A DNA stretch of 64,000 nucleotides from Flavobacteriaceae bacterium 3519-10 (lineage in GTDB: Bacteria > Bacteroidota > Bacteroidia > Flavobacteriales > Weeksellaceae). Below the pieces are notes generated by a model. That model ran no database searches. It was not told where the DNA came from and saw only the letters and a program-made list of their open reading frames with translations. This document shows positions 8,672 to 16,894 of the stretch, in pieces. The position numbers were made by a program, and so were the translations under genes. The stretch spans positions 1,188,342-1,252,341 of the forward strand of contig CP001673.1 of the NCBI GenBank assembly GCA_000023725.1, written 5' to 3'. The stretch's first letter is position 1. Each line of letters starts with the position of its first letter.

Positions 8672-9796
8672 CTAGCTCAGTATAACGGTATCAACTTTCT
8701 CGGCAGCCAGCTTTTTTAAAAGCAAGGGGAAGGTACCGGTAGCCATGATTAGATTCCATAAGGTTAAACGCGGTTTTCCGATACACACGGTGGTTATCTT
8801 TTTCTCTTCAACCTGACTGATGATGGCTTTAGGTATGGATGAATGGGAGATACTTATGATTTCTGCGCCCAGTTCAGTCGCTAATTTATAATTATTAATC
8901 AGATGCCTCTGTTTGCTTAACGCAATTTTATCGGCATTTTCTGCAGGCGTCTGCACATAGAGTACAAACCATTTGCTGTGATAATAGTTCGCGAGTCTAG
9001 CCGTTTTTTTGATGATGGTTTTTGCCGATTTTTCGTTGCTGCTGATGCAGGCCAGAAAGCGCTCGTGTTTTAAGGTATTGGGTTTCAAAACCTCGGTCTC
9101 TACCTTTCTGTTGACCTGGGTAGCCACTTCTTTCAGGGCGAGTTCCCGAAGCTGCAGGATATGGTCGCTTTGGAAGAAGTTGGTTAAAGCCGCTTCGATT
9201 TTTTCGGCGTTATAAATTTTTCCTTCCTTCAGTCTGGCAATCAGTTCATCTGCCGTCAGGTCAATGTTCACCACTTCGTCTGCCTGCGCCACCACGCTGT
9301 CCGGGATTCTTTCCTGTACCGAAATTCCGGTGATGTTTCTTATTTCGTCATTAAGGCTTTCGATATGCTGAATATTTACCGCCGAAATCACATTGATTCC
9401 CGCATCCAGAATCTCAAAAACATCCTGCCATCGTTTTTGGTTTTTACTGCCCTCAATGTTGGTATGCGCCAGTTCATCAATGATCACCACTTCCGGCCGG
9501 AGGTTAATGACTGCCTGAACATCAAACTCCTCGAGTTCTTTTCCTTTGTAGAATAATGTTCTCCGCGGAATAAGCGGCAGTCCTTCCAGTAGGGCTGCCG
9601 TTTCTTCGCGGCGGTGCGTCTCGATATATCCGATTTTTACATCAATACCGCTGCGCAGCAGCGTGTGCGCTTCCTGCAGCATTCGGAAGGTCTTCCCGAC
9701 ACCTGCGCTCATGCCGATGTACAGTTTGAATTTTCCCCGCCGCGATTTTTTAATCAGCTGGAGAAAATGTTCTGCGGTTTTTCTTTCTTCGTCCAT
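8672..9796 (-). CDS. kdpD: KdpD N-terminal sensor half (KdpD domain plus Usp domain), no kinase domain
   Basis: Soluble 374-aa protein matching the N-terminal cytosolic part of KdpD. The KdpD domain (about 1-220) has a Walker A motif GMSAGVGKT and the block IDELAHTN; a universal-stress-like domain follows (about 230-374). No transmembrane helices, HisKA or HATPase are present. The start at 9796 (MDEERKTAEHFL) is chosen because the longer frame to 9997 would overlap the porin gene by 146 bp and its extra residues have no family character. It presumably signals K+ status to the separate kinase downstream. Confidence 0.88.
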   Translation of the reverse strand: MDEERKTAEHFLQLIKKSRRGKFKLYIGMSAGVGKTFRMLQEAHTLLRSGIDVKIGYIETHRREETAALLEGLPLIPRRTLFYKGKELEEFDVQAVINLRPEVVIIDELAHTNIEGSKNQKRWQDVFEILDAGINVISAVNIQHIESLNDEIRNITGISVQERIPDSVVAQADEVVNIDLTADELIARLKEGKIYNAEKIEAALTNFFQSDHILQLRELALKEVATQVNRKVETEVLKPNTLKHERFLACISSNEKSAKTIIKKTARLANYYHSKWFVLYVQTPAENADKIALSKQRHLINNYKLATELGAEIISISHSSIPKAIISQVEEKKITTVCIGKPRLTLWNLIMATGTFPLLLKKLAAEKVDTVILS

Positions 9797-9851
9797 TTTC
9801 TTTGGGGATGTCGGTTTTTTGTGAAGCAGCAGACGTGTTTTTCCTGTTATC

Positions 9852-10940
9852 CTAAAAACTGATGGCCAAAGCGGTTGTGGCAGATAAGCTGCCAGAGCTG
9901 AAACTTCCGTCATGGTGAACAAAGATAGGGTCTTTACTGGCCAGATTTTTAATTTCTGTCCGCCAAATGAGATTCGGCAGAATGGCGTAATCAGCATTTA
10001 CGGAGTACCCAAAAGTTTGAAAACCGCCAGGAGTTCCGCTGGCAATGATCACCCCGGCTTTATCCTGATAGTATTCGCCTCTCGCGGTGACGCTGAATTT
10101 ATCGGTAGCCGTGTATTTGGCCACTATAACGGGTGTGTACCAGGTATTGTAACTGCTGCTTCCTTTTTCTTTCTGTTCGGCTCCGATATCAAATCCGGCC
10201 GTAACTCCGAGCTTATCATTGATCTGATAAATGGCATAAAGGTTATGGAAGTAGCGCATCTGGCGGAGGCTGTCGGGTTTGTCATTTCCAATAAACGATC
10301 CGCTGTTCAGGGTAAGTTTTGCGTTGGGTTTAAAGGTCAGCTGATGTCCGAACGCCGGTGTTGAATTTCCGTCCACCCGCTGGATGCGCTGCCATCCGTT
10401 CAGCACCAGACCGCTGAGGAACCACTTGCCGCTGGGGGAGGTATAGGAAATTTTTGCACCAGTTTCAAAATAAGGCGAGTTTTCTGCAAACAGGCTGCGC
10501 GTGAGGGTCCAGTTGTCTTTCCCTGTAGCACTTTCGAAACCGAGATGCGAGGGTAGAATTCCGGCATCGATCCAGAGATCATGCTTTTTGGATATTTTGA
10601 AACCGATGTTGCCTTCATAAATATTCTTTAAGACATCGGGTTCCGCAGCATAATTGGCACTCATGTAGGAACCTGTCCCTATAGCGATAGTCGCTCTCAC
10701 CTTTTCGGTACTGTAATTTGCCTTTATATAGGCGAGATTCAGGCTCACCTCATTATTTCTGTTGTGGCTGTACACAAATCCGGGTCGCGTGTTGTTGAGC
10801 GGTCTGTTGGCATCAAACTGATCATATACTTCGGCATAGCCGCTGAGATTGAGTTTTTTTACGGAATCAGATTCTGCCTGAGCCGATAAAATTCCCATGC
10901 CGCCTGTTAGAAATGAGGCGATTATTAACTTTTTAGTCAT
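9852..10940 (-). CDS. Outer-membrane beta-barrel porin of the kdp operon (BBP2 type)
   Basis: Protein of 362 aa with a signal peptide (1-22, ending near LSAQA) and then a full-length series of alternating beta strands rich in aromatic and polar residues, ending in Phe as outer-membrane barrels usually do. The motifs GYAEVYDQFDANRP, HNRNNEVSLNLAYIKANY and WIDAGILPSHLGFES fit the porin-like BBP2 family that accompanies kdp genes in Bacteroidota. It lies 20 bp after kdpC and 55 bp before kdpD, so it is probably co-transcribed. A role in letting K+ cross the outer membrane is inference from position. Confidence 0.8.
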   Translation of the reverse strand: MTKKLIIASFLTGGMGILSAQAESDSVKKLNLSGYAEVYDQFDANRPLNNTRPGFVYSHNRNNEVSLNLAYIKANYSTEKVRATIAIGTGSYMSANYAAEPDVLKNIYEGNIGFKISKKHDLWIDAGILPSHLGFESATGKDNWTLTRSLFAENSPYFETGAKISYTSPSGKWFLSGLVLNGWQRIQRVDGNSTPAFGHQLTFKPNAKLTLNSGSFIGNDKPDSLRQMRYFHNLYAIYQINDKLGVTAGFDIGAEQKEKGSSSYNTWYTPVIVAKYTATDKFSVTARGEYYQDKAGVIIASGTPGGFQTFGYSVNADYAILPNLIWRTEIKNLASKDPIFVHHDGSFSSGSLSATTALAISF

Positions 10941-10960
10941 TGTTATTTTTTATCTGATGA

Positions 10961-11521
10961 TTATTTTAATTGGTCTAACGCGATGTTCAGTTTCAGGACA
11001 TTGATTTTTTCCGGGCCGAACAGTCCCATTAAAGGTTGATCGGTATGATCCACAATAAGCTGTTCCACTTTCCCGGGATCAATACCTCTGGTTTTTGCGA
11101 TCCGTTTTACCTGAAATTTTGCTGCCTGGACAGAAATATGCGGATCGAGACCGCTTCCGCTTGCCGTAACCATGTCCACAGGAATATCCGCTTTTGTCAT
11201 TCCGGGATTCATGATTAACAAAGTGTCAATACGGGCCTGAACTTCTGCGAGATATTCTTCATTGGAAGGTCCTTTGTTGCTTCCGCCGGAACCGGCGGCG
11301 TTATAGTCGACGGCTGACGGACGGGAACTGAAGTAATTATCCTGGGTAAAAGACTGGCCGATATTGGTGTAGTATTTTTTCCCCTGATGTTGTATGATAT
11401 CGCCCTTTCCGTTATTCGGAACGAGCTGTGCAATTCCCCAAACCGTCAGAGGATAGAGGACTGCAAAAAAGATGAGGATCACCGCGGTGAGCTTGACGGC
11501 CGGTAAAATGTGTTTTTTCAT
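10961..11521 (-). CDS. kdpC: K+-transporting ATPase subunit KdpC
   Basis: Small subunit of the high-affinity K+ pump KdpFABC, 186 aa. A single N-terminal membrane helix (about 9-30, ending LYPLTVWGIAQLVP) is followed by a periplasmic domain with the family blocks IGQSF, YFSSRPSA, AAGSGGSNKGPS and GSGLDPHISVQAA. The start at 11521 is preferred to a longer frame (11596) because it gives the usual KdpC length and avoids overlap with kdpB. Separated from kdpB by 13 bp. Confidence 0.95.
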   Translation of the reverse strand: MKKHILPAVKLTAVILIFFAVLYPLTVWGIAQLVPNNGKGDIIQHQGKKYYTNIGQSFTQDNYFSSRPSAVDYNAAGSGGSNKGPSNEEYLAEVQARIDTLLIMNPGMTKADIPVDMVTASGSGLDPHISVQAAKFQVKRIAKTRGIDPGKVEQLIVDHTDQPLMGLFGPEKINVLKLNIALDQLK

Positions 11522-11534
11522 TGTAGGTAATTTT

Positions 11535-13547
11535 TTAAATAAATAAAGAGACAACGATATCGATGATTTTAATCCCGATAAACGGAACAACAACACCTCC
11601 TAACCCATAGATGAAGAGATTTCTGCGTAAAAGTGCCGATGCACCGATGGGTTTGTAGGCAACGCCTTTCAGCGCAAGGGGTATGAGGAACGGAATGATG
11701 ACCGCATTGAAGATCACTGCGGATAATATGGCGCTTTCAGGACTGTTGAGATTCATAATATTGAGGCTTTGAAGGGCCGGAATCGCAGTGATAAAAAGTG
11801 CCGGGATGATCGCGAAGTATTTTGCTACGTCGTTGGCAATACTGAAGGTGGTAAGGGTTCCGCGCGTCATAAGCAGCTGTTTTCCGATTTCCACCACTTC
11901 AATGAGTTTAGTGGGATCATTGTCAAGGTCCACCATGTTTCCGGCTTCTTTTGCGGCCTGGGTTCCGCTGTTCATCGCTACACCCACATCTGCCTGGGCA
12001 AGTGCGGGGGCATCGTTGGTTCCGTCACCCATCATTGCGACCAGTCGTCCCTCGGCCTGCTCTTTTTTGATGTAGTTCATCTTGTCTTCGGGCTTCGCTT
12101 CGGCAATAAAATCATCTACGCCGGCTTTTTCTGCAATAAATTTGGCGGTGAGCGGATTGTCACCCGTCACCATCACCGTTTTGATGCCCATTTTGCGCAG
12201 CCGTGCAAAACGTTCCTGTATGCCGGGTTTAATGATGTCCTGAAGTTCAATCACGCCCAGAACTTTTTCATTTTCCGCTACAACAAGGGGTGTTCCGCCG
12301 TTGCTGGAGATTATCCATACTCTTTCCTCCGTTTTGGCTGGAAAGACATGACCCGCTTTCTCGGTGATGTTTTTAATGGCATCGGTCGCTCCTTTGCGGA
12401 TGCGCGTATTGTCGAAATCGATTCCCGAACTTCTCGTTTCAGCGGAAAACTGAATAAAGCGCGGACTTTTAACTTCATAAGTCTGAGGATCTATGCCGGC
12501 CAGTTCAATGATGGACTTTCCCTCCGGAGTCGCGTCACTCATCGAACTTAATACCCCTGCCCGGATCAGCTGCTTTTCGCTGATGCCTTCAGCAGGATAA
12601 AAATGAGTGGCTTTCCGGTTACCAATGGTGATGGTTCCGGTTTTGTCCAGCAGAAGGACATCGATGTCGCCGGCTGTTTCTACCGCTTTCCCGCTTTTGG
12701 TGATGACATTCGCCCGCAAGGCGCGGTCCATCCCTGCGATTCCGATGGCAGAAAGTAATCCTCCGATGGTAGTTGGAATCAGACAGACGAACAGGGCAAT
12801 AAAGGAGGCGATCGTAATGGGTGCATTCGCGTAATCGGCAAATGGTTTCAGGGTGATGGTGACAATGATGAATACCAGCGTAAATCCTGCCAGCAGAATA
12901 GTGAGCGCGATTTCATTGGGTGTTTTCTGTCTTGATGCTCCCTCCACCAAAGCGATCATCTTATCAAGGAAGCTTTCTCCCGGCTCGGTGGTGACCTGTA
13001 CTTTGATGCGGTCCGACAGGACTTTTGTGCCGCCGGTTACCGAACTTTTATCACCGCCCGATTCGCGGATGACAGGCGCCGATTCGCCGGTAATCGCACT
13101 TTCGTCAATGGTCGCGAGACCTTCTATGATTTCTCCGTCGGTAGCAATGAGGTCGCCGGCCTCGCAGATGAATACATCCCTCTTTTTGAGTTGGGACGAG
13201 GAAATAATCTCTCCGTTTTCCAGTCTTGCAGGGGTTTCTTCCCGGGTTTTTCTTAAACTGTCGGCCTGTGCTTTGCCTCTGGCTTCCGCGATTGCTTCAG
13301 CAAAGTTGGCGAAGAGCAGCGTTAACAGTAAAATAAAAAATACGGTAAAATTGTAGCCGAAACTTCCCTGGGATGTTTCACCTGCCAGCGTCCACAGCGT
13401 TACGGCTAACATGACGGCGGTGCCGATCTCTACGGTAAACATCACCGGATTCCGGAACATGAGTTTTGGATTGAGTTTCACAAAAGACTGTACCAAAGCT
13501 TCGTTCAGCAGTTCTTTTTGAAACAGGGATGGATGATCTGATTTCAT
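11535..13547 (-). CDS. kdpB: K+-transporting ATPase subunit KdpB (P-type ATPase)
   Basis: ATP-hydrolysing subunit of the Kdp pump, 670 aa. Membrane helices appear at about 33-80, 215-270 and in the last 90 residues. Catalytic features: AITGES (actuator loop, Ser156 at the site known to be phosphorylated for inhibition in E. coli KdpB), [10 protein letters not shown] with phosphorylated Asp301, MVTGDN, and [22 protein letters not shown]. Length and motif order are standard. It lies between kdpA (22 bp upstream) and kdpC. Confidence 0.97.
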   Translation of the reverse strand: MKSDHPSLFQKELLNEALVQSFVKLNPKLMFRNPVMFTVEIGTAVMLAVTLWTLAGETSQGSFGYNFTVFFILLLTLLFANFAEAIAEARGKAQADSLRKTREETPARLENGEIISSSQLKKRDVFICEAGDLIATDGEIIEGLATIDESAITGESAPVIRESGGDKSSVTGGTKVLSDRIKVQVTTEPGESFLDKMIALVEGASRQKTPNEIALTILLAGFTLVFIIVTITLKPFADYANAPITIASFIALFVCLIPTTIGGLLSAIGIAGMDRALRANVITKSGKAVETAGDIDVLLLDKTGTITIGNRKATHFYPAEGISEKQLIRAGVLSSMSDATPEGKSIIELAGIDPQTYEVKSPRFIQFSAETRSSGIDFDNTRIRKGATDAIKNITEKAGHVFPAKTEERVWIISSNGGTPLVVAENEKVLGVIELQDIIKPGIQERFARLRKMGIKTVMVTGDNPLTAKFIAEKAGVDDFIAEAKPEDKMNYIKKEQAEGRLVAMMGDGTNDAPALAQADVGVAMNSGTQAAKEAGNMVDLDNDPTKLIEVVEIGKQLLMTRGTLTTFSIANDVAKYFAIIPALFITAIPALQSLNIMNLNSPESAILSAVIFNAVIIPFLIPLALKGVAYKPIGASALLRRNLFIYGLGGVVVPFIGIKIIDIVVSLFI

Positions 13548-13569
13548 TGTAGTTATGTATAAGTAATGC

Positions 13570-15261
13570 TTATTGTTTCATTGAAAAATATTCGGCGATA
13601 GGTCCCAGAGTCAGCGCCGGGAAAAATGCCAGCGCGGCAATGATCGCGATAACGGCAAACACCATCAGACCGAAGGTGGAGGTGTCTGTTTTCAGGGTGC
13701 CGTTTCCTTCCGGAATGTATTTTTTTCCTGCAAGTAATCCAGCGATAGCGATGGGGCCGATAATGGGCAAAAATCTCCCTAAAATCAACACGAAACCTGT
13801 CGTGATATTCCACCATAAATTATTGTCGCCCAGCCCTTCGAAGCCGCTTCCGTTGTTGGCTGCGGAGGACGTATACTCATACAGGATTTCGCTGAAGCCG
13901 TGATATCCGGGATTGTTGAGAGTGGACGCGCCCTGTTCGGGAAATGCAGTTGCTAAAGCAGTGCCCACTAAGATCAGGAAAGGATGGAGCAGGGCAATGA
14001 TCATCGCGATTTTCATCTCTCTGGCTTCAATCTTCTTACCCATAAATTCAGGAGTTCTGCCCACCATTAATCCGCTGATGAAAACGGCAAGAATAATGAA
14101 GATGAAGAAATTTAAAAGTCCTACGCCGCAACCACCATAAAAAGCATTCACCATCATCGCCAGCAGTTCATTCATCCCCGACAGCGGCATGGTACTGTCG
14201 TGCATGGAGTTTACTGAACCGGTTGAGATAACGGTGGTCACAATACTCCAGAAGCCGGAAGCAGCGGCACCCAACCTGATCTCTTTGCCTTCCATGGCAC
14301 CTGTAGAATTATCGATGTCCATTGCCGCAATAGCAGGATTGCCGTTCATTTCCATATGGATGTTGGGAAGGGTAAGCAGTAAAAATCCAAAGGTCATGAC
14401 CCCAAAGATCATCCACGAAAATTTCTTTCTTCTGATGAAATAGCCAAAGGCAAAGATTATGGCCAGCGGAATAATGAGCTGCGCCACCATTTCGACCATG
14501 TTGGTGAAATAACTGGGATTTTCAAATGGATGTGCTGAGTTTACGCCGAAGAATCCGCCACCGTTGGTGCCTACGTGTTTAATGGCAATAAAAGCAGCAG
14601 CAGGGCCGGTAGAAACGTCCACGGTGTCGCCCTGTAAAGTGGTGATCTGGTCTTTGCCGTCAAAAGTCATGGGAGTACCATTAAAAACCAACAGCAGTGC
14701 TACCACAAAGGATACCGGTAAAAGAATCCGGGTGCAGGATTTAATGAAAAACTCATAGAAGTTTCCCAACTGAACGCTTGTTTTCTCACGGAATGCCTTG
14801 AATAATACAGCCGCGGCAGCCAACCCGGTTCCGGCGCTCACGAACTGCAGAAACATGAGCCACATCTGGCCCAGGTAACTCAAGCCCGTTTCTCCTGAAT
14901 AATGCTGCAGATTACAGTTCACCACGAATGATATGGTGGTGTTGAAGGCAAGATCAGCGCTCATGTTAGGATTGTTGTCGGGATTCAGCGGCAGCCATTG
15001 CTGCGTCATTAAAATGCCGATTCCCAATAGAAACCACACAAGGTTGATGGTTAACAGGGCGGTCATGTGCTCTTTCCAGTTCATTTCCCGCGTGGGAACA
15101 ATGCCGCTGATTTTATAGAAGAGTTTTTCTATGGGGTTGAAGAGCGGGTCGGGCAGTGTTTTTTCGCCGCCATACACTTTGGCAATGTATTTACCGAAGG
15201 GTATTGCCAGCGCAACAGAGACGGCAAACATGACGATGATTCCTAGAATTTCTGTGTTCAT
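13570..15261 (-). CDS. kdpA: K+-transporting ATPase subunit KdpA (channel-like subunit)
   Basis: K+-binding and translocating subunit, 563 aa, with about ten membrane helices. Selectivity-filter-like loops are visible: the [15 protein letters not shown] region, [22 protein letters not shown], and [14 protein letters not shown]. Length is normal for the family. The start is 7 bp from the end of the 41-aa membrane peptide gene, so the whole run is a tight operon. Confidence 0.97.
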   Translation of the reverse strand: MNTEILGIIVMFAVSVALAIPFGKYIAKVYGGEKTLPDPLFNPIEKLFYKISGIVPTREMNWKEHMTALLTINLVWFLLGIGILMTQQWLPLNPDNNPNMSADLAFNTTISFVVNCNLQHYSGETGLSYLGQMWLMFLQFVSAGTGLAAAAVLFKAFREKTSVQLGNFYEFFIKSCTRILLPVSFVVALLLVFNGTPMTFDGKDQITTLQGDTVDVSTGPAAAFIAIKHVGTNGGGFFGVNSAHPFENPSYFTNMVEMVAQLIIPLAIIFAFGYFIRRKKFSWMIFGVMTFGFLLLTLPNIHMEMNGNPAIAAMDIDNSTGAMEGKEIRLGAAASGFWSIVTTVISTGSVNSMHDSTMPLSGMNELLAMMVNAFYGGCGVGLLNFFIFIILAVFISGLMVGRTPEFMGKKIEAREMKIAMIIALLHPFLILVGTALATAFPEQGASTLNNPGYHGFSEILYEYTSSAANNGSGFEGLGDNNLWWNITTGFVLILGRFLPIIGPIAIAGLLAGKKYIPEGNGTLKTDTSTFGLMVFAVIAIIAALAFFPALTLGPIAEYFSMKQ

Positions 15262-15267
15262 TTTTTT

Positions 15268-15393
15268 TTAATTAATAATTAGGGTAAACAGCCATATGAT
15301 AAATTGGTACAATCCGTACAAAAGCAGAAAAATAAGTACGGTTCGGGCAACGTCTTTGGTATCACTCCAAAAGTCTCTCAGTTTTCTTGACAT
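15268..15393 (-). CDS. 41-aa single-helix membrane peptide between kdpF and kdpA
   Basis: A complete small frame (ATG at 15393, TAA at 15268-15270) encodes 41 residues. It starts MSRKLRDFWSDTKDVAR, a charged cytosolic face, and continues as one hydrophobic helix (VLIFLLLYGLYQFIIWLFTL) to the end. It is 7 bp from kdpA and 33 bp after kdpF. I do not recognise a named family. Position and shape suggest an accessory subunit or regulator of the Kdp pump; that is inference. Composition and placement make chance unlikely, but expression is untested. Confidence 0.65.
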   Translation of the reverse strand: MSRKLRDFWSDTKDVARTVLIFLLLYGLYQFIIWLFTLIIN

Positions 15394-15426
15394 GTATTGA
15401 TGGTTTGATGAGCGGTGACTCTACCG

Positions 15427-15504
15427 CTAAAATTTTTCGGGTTTAAGCAATACATAAACGATGTAAAGAAAAACCGCGATTGCCAGGATGAATAGTGCTG
15501 TCAT
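15427..15504 (-). CDS. kdpF: K+-transporting ATPase subunit KdpF (25 aa)
   Basis: A 25-codon frame beginning MTALFILAIAVF and ending VLLKPEKF gives one transmembrane helix with a short basic/acidic tail, the form of KdpF, the lipid-like stabilising subunit of the KdpFABC complex. It lies 2 bp after the 126-aa helical protein and in front of kdpA, where kdpF is found in other genomes. It is below usual gene-calling limits. Confidence 0.85.
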   Translation of the reverse strand: MTALFILAIAVFLYIVYVLLKPEKF

Positions 15505-15506
15505 TG

Positions 15507-15887
15507 TTATTGTATTTGGATGAAGTTGATTTTTGTTTGTCGCAGGTACAGTTTCCGGAATGATTCCGGAAGTTTTCCGTACAGATGTTGCCATTGATTG
15601 ACCGTGCAGCGTTTACGCAACCCATCTAAAGAGCGTACAAAAAGATTCGTGATGATTTCTCTGATATACAGGCTTCCTCTTGCATGCACCCGCCCTACAT
15701 TCCGGATGATGTGGGTCATGATTTTGATTTTGCTTTGTTGAAGCAGTGATTTCAGGTGGTTCACGATGGCCTGCAGGACTCCCGCAAAGTTTCGCTTCGC
15801 AGTGAGATCATTGATCTCTTCTTTAATCGCCGGCAGTTTAACTAAGAAGTACCGGGCAGCTTTGCTTTGATTGATCGTACGCATCAC
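15507..15887 (-). CDS. Helical protein, member 1 of a three-gene family in the kdp operon
   Basis: Product of 126 aa with no signal peptide or membrane segment, predicted to be all helix. The C-terminal half aligns with the 119-aa protein at 16361-16720: both have the pattern GR(I/V), then K/R-G, then FV-x-S-(L/M)-D, CT, HL, P and YL(K/R)Q. Its ATG overlaps the stop of the 120-aa gene (ATGA overlap) and it ends 2 bp before kdpF. Function unknown; its place in the kdp operon suggests a link to K+ uptake or its control. It resembles small uncharacterised Bacteroidota helical-repeat families. Confidence 0.7.
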   Translation of the reverse strand: MMRTINQSKAARYFLVKLPAIKEEINDLTAKRNFAGVLQAIVNHLKSLLQQSKIKIMTHIIRNVGRVHARGSLYIREIITNLFVRSLDGLRKRCTVNQWQHLYGKLPESFRKLYLRQTKINFIQIQ

Positions 15888-16246
15888 GCTGTTTTTTGAT
15901 GTTTCAGGATTTCCAGCAGTACTTTGATATAAACAATCTGCAGGGGTGCAGGGATTCTGTTAAGGTGAGTCATCAGATCGGCCGGTCTCAAATGTTCTGC
16001 AACCACCGCCAGAAACTCATTTTCAATCGCGTTTTGACAAAACAGGTCTTTGGAATGATACAGCTCATTCACTACGGTCATTATTTCCGCGGTTTGCTGC
16101 GCCTCCAGATGGCTGCTGCAGTAGCTGCCAAAGTGCCTGAGCAACCGGTACACGGTACACTCATCATCGCTTTCGTGAGCCATCAGTCCGTACGGGTAAA
16201 TTTCCGTGAACCGGAGGCGTAAGCATTGTTCTAATTCAGTTTTCAT
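15884..16246 (-). CDS. Helical protein, member 2 of the kdp-linked family
   Basis: Product of 120 aa, soluble and helical. The segment NELYHSKDLFCQNAIENEFL followed by HLNRIPAPLQIVYIKV matches the layout of the two neighbouring family members (Y-x-x-x-D-x-x-x-x-A-I/V-E-x-x-F and then IPAPL-x-x-VY). It is the most divergent of the three. It follows the 27-aa membrane peptide after 2 bp and overlaps the next gene by 4 bp, so translation is probably coupled. No function is known to me. Confidence 0.7.
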   Translation of the reverse strand: MKTELEQCLRLRFTEIYPYGLMAHESDDECTVYRLLRHFGSYCSSHLEAQQTAEIMTVVNELYHSKDLFCQNAIENEFLAVVAEHLRPADLMTHLNRIPAPLQIVYIKVLLEILKHQKTA

Positions 16247-16248
16247 GG

Positions 16249-16332
16249 TTATATTTTATCAAAAAAATCAATTGATTTAATAAAAAGGGCGAAGCAGGCA
16301 ATTCCGGCCAGGGTTAAAATAATTGTAAGCAT
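16249..16332 (-). CDS. 27-aa single-helix membrane peptide in the kdp leader region
   Basis: ATG at 16332, TAA at 16249-16251. The sequence begins MLTIILTLAGIACFALF, one hydrophobic helix, and ends in a short polar tail KSIDFFDKI. It resembles KdpF in size and shape but is a different sequence. It sits 28 bp after the 119-aa gene and 2 bp before the 120-aa gene, consistent with a real operon member. No family recognised. Confidence 0.55.
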   Translation of the reverse strand: MLTIILTLAGIACFALFIKSIDFFDKI

Positions 16333-16360
16333 GTTTTTATATTTATAATGTTAGTAGCGG

Positions 16361-16720
16361 TTACATTCCGGATTTATACACCTGCTTCAGATACACCCGA
16401 TACAGCGGTGCGGGAATATTTTTCACCAAATGATTCCTTTCACTTAGAGTGCAGGATATCGTGATACGGTCCATTGAAAACACAAATACATCTTCCACGG
16501 CATGTTTAATCATCAGATCCCCCTTCGTATAGATCCTGCCGATCAGGGTCATGCATTTTTCCGCCATAGCGGTATTGTGCTGTTGCACCATCTTTTGGGT
16601 GTATCGCGTGAGGATCCTGATCAGTGCAAATGGATTCTGCAGGTTGATGCTTCTCGAAACTTCATGAGTGAGTTCCGGTAATGTAGCGGTGATGTCGGCT
16701 GCGGCCTGATGCGTGTTCAT
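16361..16720 (-). CDS. Helical protein, member 3 of the kdp-linked family, first gene of the operon
   Basis: Product of 119 aa without signal peptide or membrane helix. Its second half contains GRIYTKGDLMIKHAVEDVF and IPAPLYRVYLKQVY, the clearest version of the motif shared by the three proteins of this operon. It is the first gene after the terminator of the sigma54 regulator, and the region in front of it holds a TGGCAC element but no TAnnTTTG box. Function unknown. Confidence 0.7.
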   Translation of the reverse strand: MNTHQAAADITATLPELTHEVSRSINLQNPFALIRILTRYTQKMVQQHNTAMAEKCMTLIGRIYTKGDLMIKHAVEDVFVFSMDRITISCTLSERNHLVKNIPAPLYRVYLKQVYKSGM

Positions 16721-16760
16721 TTTAAAATGTTTTCGGTTTGGTTCTCCTGCATACGAATGA

Positions 16761-16777
16761 CATACCGGTTGTGCCAG
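16761..16777 (-). promoter_or_regulatory. Candidate sigma54 -24 element before the kdp operon
   Basis: On the minus strand the sequence is CTGGCACAACCGGTATG. TGGCAC is a full match to the -24 half of sigma54 promoters and lies about 50 bp before the first operon gene. The -12 half is poor: the expected GC is replaced. The regulator gene just upstream encodes a GAFTGA protein that would act on such promoters. Weak evidence on sequence alone. Confidence 0.3.
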
Positions 16778-16835
16778 TTTAATTTTAAAGGATTTAAAGT
16801 CAGGTCTTTAGAGGAGTACTAGGGAATTCAGAAAA

Positions 16836-16862
16836 TAAAAAAAGCCTATCAAAATGATAGAC
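16836..16862 (-). terminator. Intrinsic terminator after the sigma54 regulator
   Basis: On the minus strand CTATCA-TTT-TGATAG forms a 6-bp stem followed by GC and a run of seven T. It stands 33 bp after the regulator's stop and separates it from the kdp operon, so the latter needs its own promoter. Confidence 0.75.
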
Positions 16863-16894
16863 TTATTATCAGAACGGAAGGATAGAGTAGGTTT

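Noticed and set aside
9797-9997. Longer start for the kdpD sensor half
   Set aside because: It would overlap the porin gene by 146 bp; the internal ATG at 9796 gives the family's normal N-terminus.
11769-12551. 260-codon plus-strand frame opposite kdpB
   Set aside because: It mirrors the conserved kdpB sequence; its Cys/Phe/His-rich translation is typical of antisense frames.
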